Source: Meconema thalassinum
Taxonomy: Eukaryota; Arthropoda; Insecta; Orthoptera; Tettigoniidae
Reading direction: 5' to 3'
Length of the DNA: 64,000 nucleotides
NCBI GenBank assembly: GCA_946902985.2
Contig: OX336395.1
Coordinates: 291,953,065-292,017,064, forward strand
Part shown: piece by piece, positions 21,542-31,735 of the stretch
Layout: each line of letters begins with the position of its first letter
How positions within the stretch are numbered: position 1 is the stretch's first letter
Notes under the pieces: generated by a model
Databases searched by the model: none
Seen by the model: the letters and a program-made list of their open reading frames with translations, nothing else
What the model was told of the DNA's origin: nothing
Position numbers and translations under genes: made by a program

Positions 21542-24112
21542 ATGTCGGAAATTGATCTTGATGCACCTCCTAACATCATCCTGAATAAATTTACTACAGC
21601 CATAAAAGACATAGCCAAACTGTGCATACCCAGAGGTGCCCAAACAAAATATAAACCTTTCTGGTCAGATGAATTGAACCATCTTAAGTCCGCCAGAGAC
21701 AAAGCAAGAAGAACAGCTGAACTTACTCAGGATCAAAATGATGTACGGAAATGGCGACAAGCAACAGCAAAATTAAAACAAGCAATAACAATATCAAAAA
21801 GAGAATCTTGGAATAAATTTTTAACAACGGTTGACTATAGGACAGACAGCAATAAAGCTCACAAACTTATCAATTCTCTAAACAACAAACACGTAGTCAC
21901 TCCTTTGAATCCTATTATGATAAATGATAAGGAAATTACAGACTGTCATAAAATAGCAAACCACTTCTGTAAACATTTCACTTCAATTAGACTATCAAAA
22001 CAGAAAAAGAAAGAAGACAAGACTCTCAAAAAAATAGTCAAAAAATTCATGAATAATAATGCAGATGATATCTTGAACAATAAATTTTCAATGGAAGAGT
22101 TAATGTTAGCAATAAAGAACACACAAGTCAGAAAACAACCAGGACCAGATGAGATATTCCCAGAATTCATAAAAAATCTAGGTCCATCTGCTCTAAACAT
22201 ACTGCTACACATATTCAACAAATTTTGGACATCAAATGATAACCTACCTAAAGACTGGACTAAAGCAACCATCATTCGAATCTTAAAACCAGGCAAGCCA
22301 AAAAACCAAGTCCCCTCGTACCGACCTATAGCACTTACCTCCATTCTGGTAAAAATTCTAGAAAGGATGATTACAAATAGATTCAATTGGTACTTGGAAA
22401 CAAAATCTCTTCTATCAGAAGAACAAGCAGGGTTTAGACAAAACAGGTCCTCCTCCCACCAAATAATGAGATTTACACAAGCTGTTAAAGAAGCCTTTAA
22501 CAAAAGGGAAAGTGTTCTTGCAGTTTTCATCGATTTTAAAGGAGCCTATGATACTGTATGGCGAAACATGCTGCTAAAGAAACTTATCAACTTCAAAGTA
22601 AATGGATGTATGTTAAACTGGTTTTCAAGATTCCTTTCACAAAGAATGATCAATGTTCGTTACAACAACAAAACTTCAGGTTGCAAGCAATCAAAACTAG
22701 GCCTCCCACAAGGAGCTGTATCAAGCACAACTTTATTCAATGTGTACATCAACGATCTTCCAAAAACAATAAAGAAAGTAGGTAATGTGAATATCAGCAT
22801 GTTTGCAGACGATGTTATCATTTGGACCACAGCACGTAACAGCCCAAATCAGCAAATGCTTCTTGAACACAGAATGAACCAGGCACTTATAAAACTCAAA
22901 AACTGGACCGAAAACAATAATATGGAAATCAATACTTCCAAAACAGTATACCAGTTTTTCTCCCTGAGACACCACAATCCAACTTTTAGTCTCAAATTTA
23001 GCAATCAAGACCTTCCAATAAGTGAAAGTACAAAGTACCTAGGTATCATCATGGACAAGAAGCTGAACTGGACCAAACACATGAAACATGTGGAGGATAA
23101 GGTAAGCAAACGGATGAAATTACTGAAGAGACTAGCAGGAGCTACTTGGGGGAGCACTCAAGACACACTCAACAAAACCTACAATACTTACATCAAACCT
23201 ATCATAAAATATGGCAGTGAAGTACTCTCTACAGCACCCCTGTCAAACATTGATCGCCTCGAGTGGTGTCAGAATAATGCCCTACGAATCATAACAGGTG
23301 CAATAAAAACCACACCTATAACCGCCTTGCAATTATATACCCATAACTTACCAATAGAAGAAGAGATGAAACATCAAACAGCCAATGCATACCTCAGTAT
23401 ACAAAGACTACCTCAAATGACATGGATCAAAAAACCAGTTTCTAGCCCCAATCTTAAAACGCAAAAAGATCCCTTAAGCCTCGCCAAAGAATACATCAAT
23501 AAGAGCAATCTGCAAATAAAACTTGAACCACTCTGTATGCCAGTCAATCCCATTGAATATATACAAGTGACTACAGATCTTACTTTGTTAGAAGAGGTCT
23601 GCAAGAAAGACTCTTCACCACAAGATCTAAAACAACTGGCCCTCTGTACAATAGAAGAAAGATATCCATCTAATCAATGGCTAAAAATATTTACAGATGG
23701 CTCACAAGACAAAGAAAATAGAACTGGAGCAGGAATACATTCATCTCTCTTCTCACTCTACTTCCCAGTAGGCCAAAACAAAACAAACTTTGATGCTGAG
23801 ATAAGAGCAATTTCACATGCACTCCATCAGTTATTAGGCAGAAACATTGATTATCAAAAATGCGTTATCATTACAGATTCAAAAGCAGCCATCCAAGCCA
23901 TCTCGTCAAATTATAAGCCCCAAAATAAAGAACTGAAAGAAATTTTTTGTATGATAAAAACCCTTCAAAGACTCCACAAACAGATCTCATTTCAGTGGAT
24001 CCCTTCTCATGTTGGAGTAGCAGGAAATGAAGAGGCAGACAGATTAGCAAAAAAAGGTACCACACTACAACAACCTGTCAGACTGATTTTATGTCAGCAA
24101 AAAGGATCTTGA
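21542..24112 (+). CDS. I-type LINE reverse transcriptase and RNase H
   Basis: 856 codons open. The frame really extends upstream to about 21456 (SAQSADQKIRWNFKKADW), so the ATG at 21542 is arbitrary. RT motifs: RKQPGPDEIFPEF, SYRPIALTSILVKILER, VFIDFKGAYDTVW, GLPQGAVSSTTLFNVYINDL and MFADDVIIW (about 22798-22825). RNase H: IFTDGSQDKENRTGAG, DAEIRAISHAL, VIITDSKAAIQAI and WIPSHVGVAGNEEADRLAKK. Catalytic D, E, D, D are all present. The frame is lost near 24080 by an indel; the C-terminus continues in another frame. Confidence 0.9.
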   Translation: MSEIDLDAPPNIILNKFTTAIKDIAKLCIPRGAQTKYKPFWSDELNHLKSARDKARRTAELTQDQNDVRKWRQATAKLKQAITISKRESWNKFLTTVDYRTDSNKAHKLINSLNNKHVVTPLNPIMINDKEITDCHKIANHFCKHFTSIRLSKQKKKEDKTLKKIVKKFMNNNADDILNNKFSMEELMLAIKNTQVRKQPGPDEIFPEFIKNLGPSALNILLHIFNKFWTSNDNLPKDWTKATIIRILKPGKPKNQVPSYRPIALTSILVKILERMITNRFNWYLETKSLLSEEQAGFRQNRSSSHQIMRFTQAVKEAFNKRESVLAVFIDFKGAYDTVWRNMLLKKLINFKVNGCMLNWFSRFLSQRMINVRYNNKTSGCKQSKLGLPQGAVSSTTLFNVYINDLPKTIKKVGNVNISMFADDVIIWTTARNSPNQQMLLEHRMNQALIKLKNWTENNNMEINTSKTVYQFFSLRHHNPTFSLKFSNQDLPISESTKYLGIIMDKKLNWTKHMKHVEDKVSKRMKLLKRLAGATWGSTQDTLNKTYNTYIKPIIKYGSEVLSTAPLSNIDRLEWCQNNALRIITGAIKTTPITALQLYTHNLPIEEEMKHQTANAYLSIQRLPQMTWIKKPVSSPNLKTQKDPLSLAKEYINKSNLQIKLEPLCMPVNPIEYIQVTTDLTLLEEVCKKDSSPQDLKQLALCTIEERYPSNQWLKIFTDGSQDKENRTGAGIHSSLFSLYFPVGQNKTNFDAEIRAISHALHQLLGRNIDYQKCVIITDSKAAIQAISSNYKPQNKELKEIFCMIKTLQRLHKQISFQWIPSHVGVAGNEEADRLAKKGTTLQQPVRLILCQQKGS

Positions 24113-24456
24113 AAAATACTATCAAAAACAGGTATGAAGAAATGGCAAAGAAAACAGCAGAAACCAAATTATGGAAAGACATTGATGCTAAATGGGATCA
24201 ATATAAATTAACACCAAGAAAAGAAGCTGTAGCCTTCTTCAGACTTAACACTGGCCACGACTGCCTTGCAGCTCATCTGAAACGAATCAACATCCTGAGA
24301 TCTGAAGAATGCACACTTTGTCACAAACCTGGAAGTAAAATGGTTAAGGGACACCTGCTACATTGCAACAAACTTGATGTGACTGCTAGAACTTCTGGAA
24401 ACCTCACACAACTCTATTGGAACGCAAGAAAGCTGATGGATTGGAATCCGGGCTAG
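24091..24456 (+). pseudogene. I-type LINE C-terminal region, frameshifted
   Basis: Continues the protein after the frameshift: SAKRILKNTIKNRYEEM, then the usual C-terminal motif EAVAFFRLNTGHDCLAAHL and a Cys/His knuckle CTLCHKPG...HLLHC. It ends 20 bp before the target duplication. Confidence 0.8.
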
Positions 24457-24739
24457 CCATAGGAAACAACAACTACTTAGTATGTACGTATAAGCAGTAA
24501 TTAAACTACATTCTTTAGTGTTTGTCAACGCGGTTTTGAATTCCATAGTAAATTTGCTACAGTCATAGATATACCGTATTTATTGAATCAGACATTGTGT
24601 TCAATAATAAACTAGAAGTCTTTTGTGTCTAAATTATGAGCTGTTAGGCACTGTCCATGCTTCGTCAAGGTGTTCATGTTGGTTTGTTTTGAATTATTAT
24701 TAGTTTGTTTTATTCATAACTAAGCATAAGCTCTCATAT

Positions 24740-24905
24740 TGAAATGAAATGAAAATCCACAGCCTGTTCCAGTCATCCGACCGGGTCAGGGATGGAATGA
24801 ACGAAGGCCCCCCCCAATCTAGCGGCAAGGATATGAACTGTGCCTGCTGCCGAAGCCTGTCGCACTCCTCAGGGGCAATGATTAAATGACTCTTGTTCCC
24901 AAATG
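24740..24905 (-). mobile_element. SINE 3' half, minus strand
   Basis: Same family as the complete copy at 30067-30393: it shares ATCCACAGCCTG, CCGACCGGGTCAGG and GGGGCAATGATTAAATGA with a few differences. The tRNA-like head is absent, so the copy is 5'-truncated. Confidence 0.75.
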
Positions 24906-25019
24906 TACAAAACATGATCCTTTGCCCCAAGACTTAAAAGAAAACCATTACTGTATAATGAATGCAATTATGAAATACTCTTCAACAACTTACATTTTCC
25001 AAAGTGTTACCGTATTTGC

Positions 25020-25956
25020 TCGCATATATCTCGCCCCTGCTTGTATCTCGCACCCCATTTTTTAATTGGAAATTGCAGGAAAAAGTATTCTCGCATTAAT
25101 TTCTGACGCCATCATAAAGATGATCGTAGTAATTTTAAAAACCAGCTTGCCCGCGATGTTATTGTTCATTTTTGCGGCGGTGCTTTCCTTTCTTTCACGG
25201 TGTTTGTTGTCCATCTGTTGCACTGTCGACAAGTAGGCCTAGCAGCATTGTCTTCACGTTCCATTTTTGTTTCTCAGTTAAGTGTGATTGTTTTCTTGTG
25301 GAAATCGATCTTTTAGTTACGTAAAAACGCGGAGGGTATACGGCTGGATTTAAACTCAAAAGTGATCAAATATGCAGACGACGATGGTAATAGAGCTGCT
25401 GGTCGAGAATTCATTGTGAATGAATTTGATATTCGCTACTGGCGTCAACAGAAAGACGCGCTAGAAACCAATAACCAAACACATATGGTGTTTTCAAATG
25501 TGGCGACACAGTAAAACAGCAATACAGGGTGCGATCGTCAGCTGTCTTGTTGTCGCTCCACATGCTACATAAGTAATTGTTAGGTTAGAACAACTCGAGA
25601 TCTGGTATTGCTAGTCACGATAAGCTGACAACAGAAGACAAAATAAAGAAGGCCGTCAGTTGCACTCTTGCACGATTGGATGTAGGGGTATGGGTTATGG
25701 TGTCGACAGACGTTATTAAGAGCATCTTAGAGACTGGCATCGCAAATGCATTGGACGGAAGACAGGATGATGCACGCGAGAGTAGCTCGGAGATTGGCAG
25801 CAGCGACGGCAGTCATCTTGTTTCAATAATGCAAATTTCATGTTTTTTTGGGAATAAGGTATTTCCGCCACAAATCCCCGCATATATTTCGCACTGAAGA
25901 TTTTCACACTTATTTGCGGTCAGAGAAGTGGGAGTTATATATGCAAGCAAATACGG
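25020..25956 (+). mobile_element. Pogo/Tigger-type transposon, internally deleted, 937 bp
   Basis: TA on both sides (25018-25019, 25957-25958) and inverted ends CCGTATTTGCTCGCATATAT (left) and CCGTATTTGCTTGCATATAT (right, minus strand). Inside on the + strand is a transposase N-terminus with a helix-turn-helix (VIKYADDDGNRAAGREF, RYWRQQKDALE, about 25355-25470), then a jump to the C-terminus (STDVIKSILETGIANALDG, about 25700-25760). The DDE catalytic region is deleted, so this is a non-autonomous derivative. Confidence 0.85.
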
Positions 25957-26183
25957 TACTTTTTCTTTGGCCGGCAGTGTATTATAATGCAAGGAACTCC
26001 AACAGACTGAATGAACACACAATAACAATGTGTTGTGCTAGCCTGCTGGTGGCCATTTAGTATCGCTCCCGCCAAATACTTCAGGTCTTTCAGACAAATT
26101 ATAATATGATTACAGGAAGTTTTGCATGCCTCCTCTTTCACTTCACTTGACTATTTTCATGATGAAAAGTTTAATGTCCACAG
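25957..26183. other. End of the IF1 intron
   Basis: Non-coding intron DNA leading to the acceptor TTAATGTCCACAG at 26183. Small open frames on both strands here are not convincing. Confidence 0.5.
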
Positions 26184-26318
26184 CAAAGGGAGCAGCTGAT
26201 GAAGCTGAAGGCCGGCTTGACAGATGAGATCAGCTACCACGAGGAACACATCAAGCGCCACCAAGAGGCCATCACGCGTCACAAGGAAAGGGTCAAGGAC
26301 CTCGACTCCAAGCATTAA
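26184..26318 (+). CDS. ATPIF1: Last coding exon of mitochondrial ATP synthase inhibitor IF1
   Basis: Begins after the acceptor ...CCACAG and reads in phase 0 from the exon at 4425-4572, giving [19 protein letters not shown] across the junction, the normal family order (EEEYF..KQ.EQL..LK). The remaining sequence TDEISYHEEHIKRHQEAITR then HKERVKDLDSKH and TAA is the long C-terminal helix that forms the antiparallel coiled coil of the IF1 dimer; its histidines are where pH sensing is known in mammals. Forty-four codons and stop; no lesions. A second possible acceptor four bases later would break the frame. Confidence 0.94.
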   Translation, partial: QREQLMKLKAGLTDEISYHEEHIKRHQEAITRHKERVKDLDSKH

Positions 26319-26560
26319 ACAGTTCACAACAAACTCTTTAGACTGATTCCAGTAAGTACATTTCCTGGGTGAGCAAACTACTCTGGCAAACATGAAGTTA
26401 TAAAATTCAGGGAATTATTAGGAAGTTTAATGTATACAATTGAAGGGTCGATAGCAAAAACCGGACAAGTCCAAAATATTGATTTTGCAGAAACTGGAAA
26501 TAACTGTCCCTCACGTTAATGTTACAACATAACAACCTCAAATAAATTAGACTCTTGCAC
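26319..26560 (+). other. ATPIF1: Presumed IF1 3' UTR
   Basis: Follows the IF1 stop. A poly(A) signal AATAAA lies at 26541-26546, only 13 bp before the inverted end of a DNA transposon, so cleavage would fall at or inside that transposon. A donor-like CCA|GTAAGT near 26350 leaves a 3' UTR intron possible. Confidence 0.45.
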
Positions 26561-27173
26561 AGGGTCATTATCTATGTGCGCCCCGATAAACACAGCAAGC
26601 TAAGCCGGCTGTGACTGGCGCAGATCGTGGGCGTGCGAACTCAGTTCAGCGGTGGTTGTCGAGCCCTGCTGACTCATATTGTTAGTTCACACATGTTTTG
26701 TCATTCATATGGACGTGTATCTGCAATGCTTAGACGTATTTGTTGCACGTTTAGTGAGTATTGTGATTACTGTGATTGTTGATCATGCCTAGACACCAAT
26801 TCACATTGCGCGAACGTGTGTAGACTATATCCATAATTCGTATATGAAAAGCAGAAAGTCTTGTTCTGAAACAAGACTAAAATTTCGAATCAAGTTTCCA
26901 GGAAGACCTGTTCCTAATGCCAGTACAATTAGGAGGCTCGCTAAACGATTCAAGGAAACAGGCTCCGTAAATAATAAAAGAGTTGACAGAAGATGTCAGG
27001 TGTGTGTTACAAGAGAGGGAGGACTATGATCACTGTAAGTACACATTATTGAACATGTTTGGTAAAAGTGTGAAAGTGTGCGCCACCCACCAGCTGAACG
27101 GGATGCGCGCGCCCACTATCTGCCCCGGCTTAGCTTGCTGTGTTTATCAGGCGCACATAGATAATGACCCTGT
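26559..27173 (+). mobile_element. DNA transposon with about 50-bp inverted ends and DUF4817-like HTH remnant
   Basis: Left end ACAGGGTCATTATCTATGTG and right end (minus strand) the same 20 bases; the match continues through ATAAACACAGCAAGCTAAGCC with one small gap. Inside, on the + strand from about 26786, is MPRHQFTLRERV and then, frameshifted, FPGRPVPNASTIRRLAKRF, which fits the helix-turn-helix (DUF4817) at the start of many insect transposases. The catalytic domain is missing, so it is an internally deleted copy of 615 bp. No clear target duplication. Confidence 0.7.
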
Positions 27174-27430
27174 ATGTTGGCGGTTTTTGTGGAAACGTGT
27201 TATGACAATAGATGGCTCTAGAAGTGCACAAGAAATGGTACTTATCTCAGAATGTGAATTTTTGGTCTTGTCTGGTTTTTGCTATCTGACCCCTCCTTTA
27301 AAGAAGAAGGTGTATTAGATGGATGCCACCATAACCCAGACTATCTGTTTGAAGCCGTCACAGAACCCCAGAACCCAGAAATGATACAAAGGTGATCTGG
27401 TATAGACACAATATTATTCATCACAATATC
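27174..27430. other. No gene seen
   Basis: Short spacer between two transposons; no coding signal. Confidence 0.4.
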
Positions 27431-27632
27431 CATGGGTTGGTTTTTTAGTTTTGGCACCAATGCTTCAGTGCCAAGTTGCAACAATGTAGGGCACTGCCAC
27501 TTTTACCGACGGTTGCTGCCCTGTATCCCCTCCCTCAGAGCACATGACCTCGCCCGTCCTCACCACCGCTCGTGCGCAGCCGCGCCTGTTAGATAAGTAG
27601 TGTGAGACCAGCGCTCGCGAAAGGCAGTCACA

Positions 27633-28700
27633 ATGTTTTCCAAGCAGGAGCAGAGAACGTGGATAAAAATTCAGTGTGCTAGGGGTCGCAGTGCTAAACA
27701 GTGTCACCGAGGATTGCAGGAAGCGTGCGGTGCAGTTGCGTTACCGTTCAGAACGGTAGCAAGATGGGTTGCAGCATTCCAAGATGGGCGCGAACGTGTG
27801 GATCACATGCCTCGATATGGTCACCCACCAGTAAGTGATGACAATGTACAGATGGTGTCCGCGTTAGTAGAGGTGGATCGGAACGTAACGATTCGTCAAT
27901 TAGAGCAAGATACCGGACTGGCGCATTCAACTCTCCTCCACATCCCGAAGGACTTACTGAAAATGAGGAAGATTGCGTCCAAATGGGTTCCGCATGACTT
28001 AATCGACATGCACAAATTGCTGCGATATGACGCTTGTCGTATGCACTTGCAGCGTTATGAGCGCGAAGGAGAGGCCTTCTTATGGCATATCATAACCATT
28101 GACGAGACGTGAGCCAGATCTTATGAGCCACAGTTAAAACGCCAATCGAATTAGTGGCGTCACCACGGAAACAAACAGTTCGACCAACCCCCACCAATGT
28201 GAAGGTAATGTTGATTCTTGCCTATGATTGGGATGGTGTGATCATTCACCATACTGTTCCCCGAGGGCAACCCGTTAATGTAGCGTACAATTGTTCGTTT
28301 CTGCAAGACCATCATCTCCGAGGAGCTCTGAGAAGGAAACTGCGCCACCACATGGTTACACCGCCCATCGTTCTGCATGACAATGCTAGGGCACACACAG
28401 CAGGCGTTGTGTCGGCATTGTTGGATCGCACAACATCAATCCCTGCGACAATGATCTCATCCCGAAGATGAAGATATTAAGTTTCCAATTCACATCATAA
28501 CATTTGACGAAGTAGATAACATGTCGTAGATATTCGGACAGAATTCAGGAAGCGCGGGGAGTGCTTCCGTATCATTGAAGACGTTAAGCAGGCTGCCGAG
28601 CGCTCTCTTCGTACCATCAATAGATTAGGCAGTGCCAACGGGATCCAACGACTTCCACATCGCTGGGAACACGTTGTACGCAACGGTGGGGACTAAATCG
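27633..28700 (+). pseudogene. Mariner-like transposase, broken
   Basis: N-terminal HTH region (FSKQEQRTWIKIQCARGRSA, then CHRGLQEACG), a paired second HTH (NVTIRQLEQDTGLAHSTLLH) and the linker WVPHDLIDMHKLLRYD. The catalytic core begins WHIITIDET (first Asp); a TGA sits where W follows in the family (DETW). In the next frame VMLILAYDWDGVIIHHTVPR and VLHDNARAHTAGVVSALLD (second Asp) follow. The third catalytic region is replaced by the 83-bp filler; the C-terminus resumes with QAAERSLRTINRLGSANGIQ. Frameshifted and dead. Confidence 0.85.
28471..28553 (+). repeat. 83-bp segment identical to 29851-29933
   Basis: Starts AAGATATTAAGTTTCCAATT, ends GAATTCAGGAAGC. It sits inside the mariner transposase, replacing catalytic sequence, and is an exact copy of DNA 1380 bp downstream. 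Best explained as filler copied during gap repair. Confidence 0.9.
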
Positions 28701-28783
28701 AGGGCCTGTGAAACTTGGAACCATCTAAGTGAGTTATTAATCCAGCTATAACTAAGGTGCCAAAACTAAAAAACCAACCCATG

Positions 28784-29850
28784 TACATACAAAAAAGAAA
28801 ACACAAGACACAATAAACTTATACCCAAATAGATGTGGATCTTGAACTTATAGAGTACGATACTTACATTCTTCTACCATTGGTAAGTAGGTACTGATCA
28901 AAGACTACCTCAAACGTTAACAAATATCATTGAAAGATAAATATTGATTCCCACCGAAAGGATATATCAGCTGTCTAGAAAGTCTTGCCAAAATATATAA
29001 ACGATGACAGATCTAGCATTCCCTTGCTTAACTGAAAGCCTCAATAGAATGCATCATCCCACATATAACATCACTCTCCCACAAATAGAATTAATAAATT
29101 CATTCCATGGACATCCAATGTCACGAAGAAGGAGAAACATATTTTTTAACTTCCAAAGTATATACGTCATTCGTATATAAATTCAATTAATCAACATCAA
29201 ATATGCGGAGATAATTCAATCACGTCTACATCGAGTAATGGCTACTAGACTTCTCTTTTTATTTCAACAACAGATGATCGCTAATAGTTAAACAAATAAT
29301 ATCGTCAGCCATCATTAAAACAAAACACCCACGAAAGTCCTACCAGCGCTGTTAGATAATCCATGATAGAACAATATTAATAAAATAATCTTTCACAGGC
29401 CATAAGGGCATACTGTGACATAATTAAAATAGGTAATTTAATCAAGACAAGGTTTATGAACATTAATTACGTCACCAAAATATGAGTACCAATAGCCTCC
29501 AATGGGAAAACACGAGGTGTACATTACGTTTCATGCATCACTTTGTAGACCTTCATACAACGTAGAAATAACCAAATATAAACAGCAATACCTTTTCTCA
29601 ACCAATTTCCGTACCACAATACTCACGTTGGCAAATATACCTACAACTTGCTTTATATGCGCCGTCATCTCAAGCGATCATATCCAAAAGTTATCAATGT
29701 AACTAGTCGAATAATATTAACATATAGGAACGATCATCACCCAATTTCTTCACATATACTCCAAGCTCGGCTTTATTAATTCCTGCTTATATAATAACGT
29801 TGATCCATGGTATAGGCCTAACATACGTAGATGCTGTACACATATTTTCA
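28784..29850. other. AT-rich DNA, no gene seen
   Basis: About 1.07 kb, AT-rich, without coding or repeat signal I can name. A 66-codon frame at 29502-29702 resembles nothing known. Confidence 0.4.
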
Positions 29851-29933
29851 AAGATATTAAGTTTCCAATTCACATCATAACATTTGACGAAGTAGATAAC
29901 ATGTCGTAGATATTCGGACAGAATTCAGGAAGC
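29851..29933 (+). repeat. 83-bp segment, probable source of the copy in the mariner
   Basis: Identical to 28471-28553. Its flanks are ordinary AT-rich DNA, so this is the likely donor site. Confidence 0.8.
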
Positions 29934-30066
29934 CTAGCTTCCGAATTCCCCTTTAAATCTTCCACACGGAGAAGTCGCATCTTACCCTTTCCAAGTTCTG
30001 AACCACACTCTTTTTTACAATATTTAAAGTTCAAGAAAGGTAACCATGACTCCATTGAAACAAAAT

Positions 30067-30393
30067 GAAAAAATCCACAGCCTGCTTCCAGTCTCCGACC
30101 GGGTCAGGAATGGAATGAATGAAGCCCCCATCTAACGGCGAGGATATGGGCTGTGCCGGCTGCCGAGTCCTGACGCACTCCTCTGGGGCAATGATTAAAT
30201 GAATGACAGATGCAATGAAATGATAGTGGAGAGTGTTGCTGGAGTGAAATTTTGACAGGGAAAACCGGAGTACCCGGAGAAAAACCTGTCTGCCTCCGTT
30301 TTGTCCAGCACAGATCTCACATGGAGTGACCGGGATTTGAACCACAGACCCAGCGGTGAGAGGCCGGCGTGCTGCCGCCTAAGCCACGGAGGC
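30067..30393 (-). mobile_element. Full-length tRNA-derived SINE, minus strand
   Basis: Flanked by TTGAAACAAAAT (30055-30066 and 30394-30405). The minus-strand head has A box TGGCTTAGGCGGC (about 30371-30389) and B box GGTTCAAATCC (30333-30343), followed by a body of about 240 bp. The 3' half also occurs at 24740-24905. Confidence 0.92.
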
Positions 30394-30405
30394 TTGAAAC
30401 AAAAT

Positions 30406-30890
30406 ACAACTTCATTTCCTGTCGTACGACGAAAACAATGCAGCCTGCTCTCTGGCGGACCAGTGTAGAATTCACTACTCGTGAGCCAGTATTGCTTACC
30501 AGTGTGAGGTGCAATCTGTCGACGGCAAACCCAACTAACATCGGCACGCTACTCAAATCCATACCAGCAGTTACATTTTCGTAATTAATCAGGGTAGGGT
30601 AACTTAATACTGGCTCGCCCTTCAATTATTTGTTTGTTGATCCACCTATCAATACCTCTTAATTCACACTTTGGTTCAATTCTTGGTCAACGCAACATAA
30701 CATTGTAATGCCAACTCGACGAAACTGTTGATTGTGGAGTGGAGAGGAACTTGGATTTGTTGAAATTCTTAATCTCTCCAAGTGTTCTTTAGTTCCATCT
30801 TGTTAATACACAGTGGGGTTCTTCACCCACTCTTTAATGTGTGTATTTAAGTGCTTATTTTAATGTTTTTGATATGTGTGGAACATTCAC
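30406..30890. other. No gene recognised
   Basis: Opposed open frames at 30369-30584 (plus) and 30317-30625 (minus) overlap the SINE and are probably spurious. Nothing else stands out. Confidence 0.4.
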
Positions 30891-30897
30891 TGATTGA

Positions 30898-30941
30898 GTG
30901 GCTGATGGAAGAGTGCCAGGTGGCCTCAAAACATGTACCAC
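30898..30941 (+). ncRNA. Degenerate hammerhead motif of the PLE terminal type
   Basis: Stem I GTGG (30898-30901) with CCAC (30938-30941), core CTGATGG, stem II GAG-GCC/GGC-CTC with a bulge, AAAAC where GAAAC is expected, palindromic ACATGT and A before the cleavage point. About 25 bp downstream follows GTGATTGACGGAATTTT, the terminus shared with three other sites. Two core positions are changed, so probably inactive. Confidence 0.5.
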
Positions 30942-31735
30942 TAGTTGTACGAGACTAACATTGTAGTGATTGACGGAATTTTACAATAGACTATACACTC
31001 GGAGATAAGGTTGCCTAAGACCTTAGGGGAAAAGGTTGGACGAGAGGAGAAGCCCTAAACAGAAAGGAAGGATGGAAAAGCCGACCCCTCTTAATTGGGA
31101 AAAGGTCCACCTAAAGGAGAAGGAGAAGAAGATTGAAGAATAATCTATATTTGTGAATTATTGAACGATTGTATTGTCCGCGGAACGATGTGTTTATATT
31201 TTAAAACTGGCTGTATGTTGTTCTTGCATCAGTGAAGAAAGTGGGAAAAAACCAGAGGCGGTATGCTATCCGAAGATATTTCCGTCATACCTCAACTTCA
31301 AAAGAGCATACCTCTACCGTACAACGTAACGTGATATGCAGGAAATTGTTCTATTCACTCAGAATTGCATCATGCTTAAGTAATACATTTTATTTTTCAC
31401 TTAAAGAATATATGTGAGAGTTATTATTTGGGCTATATAGATAAAATAAAATTAAATGAGTGAAGTGGGGAACTAAATTATTTTTTGTTTGTTACTGACA
31501 TACTGTATAATTAGCATCCGTATAAGATGAAACATTAACAGTAAATGTGTCATAAGTCAAAATAGATTGGTCTGAAAATCACACAAAGATAGCATCTGAA
31601 AATACAGAACAGCAATATAATATAACTTAAATAGGAAAAAAATATTAAATGCACTTTTCATTAACTTAACGGAAAAATGGTGTTTCAAAATTTGTGCTTT
31701 TGCAGAAAGGTTCATTTTACTTGTAGCCTACCATT
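30942..31735. other. No gene seen
   Basis: The first 45 bp are the PLE-like terminus. The rest is AT-rich; a frame at 31232-31417 is unremarkable. Confidence 0.4.

Larger units (their letters stand above)
20640..24475 (+). mobile_element. I-type LINE with long target duplication
   Basis: Flanked by an unusually long duplication: GTACGTATAAGCAGTAATTA plus AA at 20618-20639 and 24484-24505, identical over 22 bp and extending to about 29-30 bp with one mismatch. Contents in order: endonuclease, RT, RNase H, C-terminal Cys/His motif. Probably near full length on the 3' side, with a short 5' region. Confidence 0.85.
27431..28783 (+). mobile_element. Tc1/mariner-type transposon with perfect 28-bp inverted ends
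   Basis: The ends are exact mirror images: CATGGGTTGGTTTTTTAGTT plus TTGGCACC at 27431-27458, and its complement at 28756-28783. CATG on each side may be part of the ends or a target duplication; the TA expected for mariners is not visible. It carries a broken mariner-like transposase and an 83-bp foreign segment (28471-28553). Confidence 0.88.

Noticed and set aside
30317..30625. Opposed frames of 71 and 102 codons
   Set aside because: They overlap the SINE end and each other and show no domain.
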